Assembly (NCBI GenBank): GCA_945957335.1
Contig: CAMFLJ010000002.1
Span: 1 to 39,319 of the forward strand
Direction: 5' to 3'
Length of the DNA: 39,319 nt
Source: an uncultured Actinomycetes bacterium
Lineage (GTDB): Bacteria > Actinomycetota > Acidimicrobiia > Acidimicrobiales > Acidimicrobilacustridaceae
Shown: positions 35,115-39,319 of the stretch, piece by piece
How positions within the stretch are numbered: the first letter of the stretch is position 1
Layout: the number at the start of each line of letters is the position of its first letter
The notes under the pieces: model-generated
The model's input: only the letters and a program-made list of their open reading frames with translations
Database searches by the model: none
Told to the model about the DNA's origin: nothing
Translations under genes and position numbers: made by a program

Positions 35115-35453
35115 TCAGCCGCGGCCGCGGCCGCCCTTGCCCCGCTCGGGCACCAGGGCCACGAGGCGGGCGCCGACGGTCGAGATGACCTCGTCGGAGG
35201 GGGTCACGTCGTCCTCGACCAGCTCCAGCAGCGCCTCGTGCTCCTCGGCGGTGAGGGCGAGGAGGCGGCCCTGGTAGCGGGCGGCGCTGGTGCGGGTGAA
35301 CACGCGGGGCGAGCGGAGCTTGGAGGCCACGGCGTCGAGGACCTCCTCGTCGGCGTCGCCCGGCGTGTCGTTGACGAGGTCGAGGAGCTCCCAGATCTGG
35401 CGCGGCGTGAGCACCACGCCGAGCAGGTCGGTTTCGGACGTCGTCGTCGTCAT
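35115..35453 (-). CDS. Hypothetical protein (112 aa)
   Basis: MTTTTSETDLLGVVLTPRQIWELLDLVNDTPGDADEEVLDAVASKLRSPRVF...; natural composition. Confidence 0.65.
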   Translation of the reverse strand: MTTTTSETDLLGVVLTPRQIWELLDLVNDTPGDADEEVLDAVASKLRSPRVFTRTSAARYQGRLLALTAEEHEALLELVEDDVTPSDEVISTVGARLVALVPERGKGGRGRG

Positions 35454-35594
35454 CGCGGGTGTCTCCGGGGGATGTGCGTGCGTGATCTCTGCGTTCAGGA
35501 CGCCCGGGCGCTGCGGTTCATTCCCGTCGCCCGCCGCCCGGCGTCGACACCCCCGTTCCTAGTGCCATCGCACCGGCGCGTGCACGTCGGCGGC

Positions 35595-36056
35595 TCACGA
35601 GGCTCCGGACGGCCCCATCGCCCGGTCGACGAACTGGCGGGCACCGGTGTCGAGGACCCAGTCGTGGCCCCGCCGGACGAGGGGCTGGGCCAGCAGGGCG
35701 AAGGCCTGGAGCGCCGCGTTGCCGGGGGCGAGGTCGGACACGAGGTGGACGCGGGAGCCGGTGCCGGCGTCGGTGAGCTCGAGGCGGGCGTCGCCCACGA
35801 CGTCGCCGTCGACGGCGGCCTCCACCGCGTTGGGCGCGTCGACCAGGGTGAGGTCGAGGGTGAAGCGCACCCGGTAGGGGAGCGGCGGCGCGACCGTGCA
35901 GGCCCACCGCCGGCCCTGGGCCAGCTCGTCGCCGTCGAAGGCGACGAGCCACGGCCACCACTCCCGGAACCGGCCGGGCCGGGCGAAGGCGTCCCAGACG
36001 TCGTCGCGGCGGGCGGGGACGTCGTACCAGCGGTCGGATCGCACGCGCACGGCCAC
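35595..36056 (-). CDS. SRPBCC / polyketide cyclase-like protein
   Basis: VRVRSDRWYDVPARRDDVWDAFARPGRFREWWPWLVAFDGDELAQGRRW... Confidence 0.8.
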   Translation of the reverse strand: MAVRVRSDRWYDVPARRDDVWDAFARPGRFREWWPWLVAFDGDELAQGRRWACTVAPPLPYRVRFTLDLTLVDAPNAVEAAVDGDVVGDARLELTDAGTGSRVHLVSDLAPGNAALQAFALLAQPLVRRGHDWVLDTGARQFVDRAMGPSGAS

Positions 36057-36182
36057 TCCCTTCCCCCTCCGGCGGCCCCCGTGCCCTGGTCGGGCCCGGG
36101 TTTCCCCTGGTCAGAAGGCTGTCACACCCCCTCCGTAGGGTCACCGGTGAGCCTTCCTCACAGACCTACGATCGGACGGGCG

Positions 36183-37493
36183 ATGCGGATCCTCCACACG
36201 AGCGACTGGCACCTCGGGCGCAGCTTCGGCCCCGTGTCGCTCCACGCCGACCAACAGGCCTTTCTCGACTGGCTCGTCGAGCTGGTCGTGGCCGAGCGCG
36301 TCGACCTTGTGGTGGTGGCGGGCGACCTCTACGACCGGGCCATCCCGCCGACGGAGTCCGTGGCGCTCCTGCGCGACACCCTCGAGCGCCTGGTGGCCCA
36401 CCGGGTCAGGGTCGTCGCCATCGCCGGCAACCACGACGGGCCCGACCGCCTCGCCGCCTACGACGGGCTCACCGACCTCGCGGGCGTGGTGGTGCGCGGC
36501 GGGTTCGGCCGGGCCGGCGCCCTCACCACCCTCGAGCTCGACGACGGGCCGCTCGACGTCGTGGCCGTCCCCTACCTCGACCCGGTCCTCGTGCCGCCGG
36601 CGTGGGCCGAGCAGGCCGCGGAGGCGGCATCCGCCGAGGTCGCGGCGCCGCCCGTCGCGCCCTCCCCGGTCGAGCCGGCGGACGACCGCGAGCCCACCAA
36701 CCTCTTCGACTTCCTCGAGGCCTCCACCGCCCCCGAGCCCGAGGCGGCCAACCTGCCCGCCGCGGGCGCCGCCCCGCTGCGCACCCACCACGCCGTCCTG
36801 GCCGAGGCGCTGCGCCGGACCGCGGCCGAGCAGCGCTCGCCCCGTCGCCTGGCGGTGGCCCACGCCTTCGTCTCCGGGGCGCTGCCCTCCGACTCCGAGC
36901 GGCTGCTCACCGTGGGCGGCACGGCCGAGGTCGGCGTCGAGCTGTTCGACGGGTTCCACTACGTCGCCCTCGGCCACCTCCACCGGCCCCAGCGGGTCAC
37001 CGCAGGCGTCGACCACGTGCGCTACTCCGGCACCCCGCTGCCCTACTCGTTCTCCGAGACCCACCCCAAGCAGGTCGTCCTCGTCGACATGGCCCCCGAC
37101 GGCGCCACCGAGGTGCGCACCGTCGAGGTGCCGGTGGGCCGCGGCGTCGCCACCGTCACCGGCACCCTCGCCGAGCTGCTCGACGACCCCACCCACCACG
37201 AGGCCACCGACCGCTTCGTGCGGGCCGTGCTCACCGACCCCGGCTACGTCGTCGACGCCAAGAGCCGTCTGCAGGCCCGCTTCCCGCACGTCGTCGAGGT
37301 CGTCCTCGCCCCGGTCCGGCCCGACACCGTCGCACCCCAGGGCGCCGCTGCCGGCGCGGTGCGCCGCATGGCACCGCTCGAGGCTGCCGTCGGGTTCTGG
37401 CTCGACGTCACCGGCGACGAGCCCACCGAGGTCGAGCGCTCGCTGCTCGAGTCCGCACTCGCCCACGTGGCCAGCGCCGAGGCCCGGGCATGA
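36183..37493 (+). CDS. sbcD: Exonuclease SbcCD subunit D
   Basis: MRILHTSDWHLGRSF, VVAGDLYDRAIPP, AIAGNHDGPDRLA, YVALGHLHRPQ: Mre11/SbcD phosphodiesterase motifs. Confidence 0.95.
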   Translation: MRILHTSDWHLGRSFGPVSLHADQQAFLDWLVELVVAERVDLVVVAGDLYDRAIPPTESVALLRDTLERLVAHRVRVVAIAGNHDGPDRLAAYDGLTDLAGVVVRGGFGRAGALTTLELDDGPLDVVAVPYLDPVLVPPAWAEQAAEAASAEVAAPPVAPSPVEPADDREPTNLFDFLEASTAPEPEAANLPAAGAAPLRTHHAVLAEALRRTAAEQRSPRRLAVAHAFVSGALPSDSERLLTVGGTAEVGVELFDGFHYVALGHLHRPQRVTAGVDHVRYSGTPLPYSFSETHPKQVVLVDMAPDGATEVRTVEVPVGRGVATVTGTLAELLDDPTHHEATDRFVRAVLTDPGYVVDAKSRLQARFPHVVEVVLAPVRPDTVAPQGAAAGAVRRMAPLEAAVGFWLDVTGDEPTEVERSLLESALAHVASAEARA

Positions 37494-39272
37494 GGCCCCA
37501 CGAGCTGCGCCTCACGGCGTTCGGCAGCTACCCCGGCACCGAGCACGTCGACTTCGACGCCCTCGCCCGGCTCGGGCTGTTCACCGTCACCGGCCCCACT
37601 GGCGCGGGCAAGACCACCCTGTTCGACGCCATGGCCTTCGCCCTCTACGGCGGGGTCCCGGGCGACCGGCCCACCGCCGAGGTGCGCTCGCACCACGCCG
37701 GCCCGGCCGAGCGCTGCTCGGTCGAGCTCACCTTCTCGGTCGAGGGCACCACCTACCGCGTGGCGCGCACCCCCGAGCAGGAGCGGCCCAAGCGGCGCGG
37801 CGCCGGCACCGTCGTCGAGCCCGCCACCGCTGAGCTCCACCGCCTCGACCCCGACGGCCGGGTCACCCCGGTCGCGTCCGGCACCCGGCAGGTCACCGAT
37901 GCCTGCACCGCGCTGGTGGGCCTCGACGCCGGCCAGTTCGAGCGCGTCGTGCTGCTGCCCCAGGGCAAGTTCCAGCAGTTCCTGCTGGCCGGCACCAAGG
38001 AGCGCCGGCCGCTCCTCCAGAAGCTGTTCGGCACCGCGCTCTACCGCGACGCCGTCGAGGAGCTCAAGCGCCGGGCGGCCGACCTGCGCCGCCGGGTCGA
38101 GCAGGTCGACACCGAGATCGACCACCACCGCCTCAACGCCAAGGACCACCTCCGCGCGGTGGCCGCCGGCCTCGCCGACGCCGAGCTCGACGGGGTCGAG
38201 CCCGACGACGACATCGAGCTGCTCGAGGGCTTCTGGCAGAAGCTGGCGCCCGGCGTGGCCGAGGCCGAGCGCGACGCCGCGGCCCTCACCGTCCGTGCCG
38301 CGGAGGCCACCCGCGCCGCCGAGGCGGCCCGTTCCGTCGCCGAGCAGTGGGCCCGTCGGGCCCAGCTCGTCGCCCGGTCCGAGGTGCTGGCCAAGGCCGG
38401 CCCCGATGTCCAGGCGGCCCGTGAGCGGGTCGCCGCCGCCCGACGGGCCGCGCCCGTGGTGGCCGCCGCCGAGGTCCTGGCCCTCACCCGCCAGGGCCTC
38501 ACCACCGCCGAGCAGGCCGTCACCCGGGCCACCTCCGCCCTGGCCGACCAGCTCGTCGGGCTGGGCCTGGCCGAGCCGGGCGAGCCCGTCGACCCGGCCG
38601 GCGCCGACACCGCCTTCGGGCAGGCCACGGCCGAGCTGGTGCGGTCGGTCGAGCAGGTCAAGGCGCTGGCCGCGGCGGTCACCGAGCACCAGGCCGCGGT
38701 GTCGGTCGTCGAGCGCCTGCGGGCCGACACCACCCGCCATGCCCAGGCGCTCGAGGCCGTCGAGCGCGAGCGGGGCTCGCTCGCCGCCCGCCGCACCGCC
38801 CTCGAGCCCCTCGCCGCCGGCGCCGCGGTGCTGGCCGAGCGGGTCGAGGCGTCGGCCACCCGGGTCGAGCAGCGGCGCACCCTCGAGCGGGCCCGCCAGG
38901 TGCTCTCCCGCCAGGAGGCCGCCCGCCTCGAGGCCGAGTCGGCCCTGGCCCACGTCCTGGCCGACTTCGTCGCCGGCGCCGCCCCGCGCCTCGCCGCCAC
39001 GTTGCGTGCAGGCGAGAGCTGCCCGGTGTGCGGCAGCGTCGAGCACCCCGAGCCCGCCGGCGCCGACCTCGACGGCACCGTCGACGTCGCCGTGCTCGAG
39101 CGGGCCCAGCGGGCCACGGCCAAGGCCGCCTCCGACCTCGCCGACACCACCTCGGCCGTCCGCACCCTGGCCGAGGGCCTCGGGGCCGACGCCGACCGCC
39201 CCCTCGACGAGCTGCTCGACGCCCACCGGGCCCTGCTGGCCGAGGCCACCGCCGCCGAGGGCGCGGCCACCG
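37490..39272 (+). CDS. sbcC: Exonuclease SbcCD subunit C, 3'-truncated by adapter
   Basis: MRPHELRLTAFGSYPGTEHVDFDALARLGLFTVTGPTGAGKTTLFDAM; LLPQGKFQQFLLA; zinc hook ESCPVCGS; ATGA overlap with sbcD. Open to the end of biological sequence, hence absent from the track. Confidence 0.93.
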
Positions 39273-39319
39273 CTGTCTCTTATACACATCTCCGAGCCCA
39301 CGAGACTAAGGCGAATCTC
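39273..39319 (+). other. Illumina Nextera adapter contamination (transposase end, read-2 adapter, index, start of P7)
   Basis: CTGTCTCTTATACACATCTCCGAGCCCACGAGAC + TAAGGCGA + ATCTC. Confidence 0.98.

Noticed and set aside
1-39272. CRISPR arrays, rRNA, tRNA, transposases, prophage genes
   Set aside because: None recognised by reading both strands; no spaced repeat array, integrase/transposase motifs or convincing tRNA found.
37244-39301. 685-aa minus-strand ORF starting MGSEMCIRDS
   Set aside because: Starts in adapter sequence and is antisense to sbcD/sbcC.
39028-39309. 93-aa plus ORF ending CLLYTSPSPRD
   Set aside because: Off-frame within sbcC and ends in adapter; LLYTSPSPRD is an adapter-derived peptide.

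Overview
High-GC (about 70%) actinobacterial chromosomal segment, probably Acidimicrobiia/Iamia-like judging by protein character only. It ends in unremoved Illumina Nextera adapter (39273-39319), which truncates a real sbcC gene. Main content: (i) a divergent pair of a membrane-anchored GH18/CBM5-12 chitinase-like protein and a GT2 glycosyltransferase fused to a C-terminal EAL domain; (ii) ABC-F ATPase; TetR, MarR-XRE fusion and LysR regulators; an orphan solute-binding lipoprotein; two DUF1214-type paralogs; a secreted tyrosine-phosphatase-like lipoprotein; (iii) an ECF42-like sigma factor with its DGPF/YCII partner; (iv) a split mycofactocin locus: mftD on +, mftC/mftB/mftA on -, with the 38-aa MftA precursor (...IDGMCGVY) absent from the supplied ORF track; between them lie an SDR, a protein with a perfect COQ4 zinc motif, an EthD-like protein and an APH-like kinase; (v) an RHH regulator, a beta-class DNA methyltransferase with a C-terminal extension and a downstream putative nuclease, a candidate R-M or defence operon; (vi) DedA, amidohydrolase, SDR, MaoC/hotdog and epoxide hydrolase genes; (vii) sbcD-sbcC. 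A 47-bp imperfect-palindromic repeat occurs twice (27097-27143 and 32942-32988), the second copy in frame inside the hotdog-protein CDS. Most other long ORFs in the track are antisense or off-frame shadows of GC-rich genes. All family calls are from motif reading, without searches.
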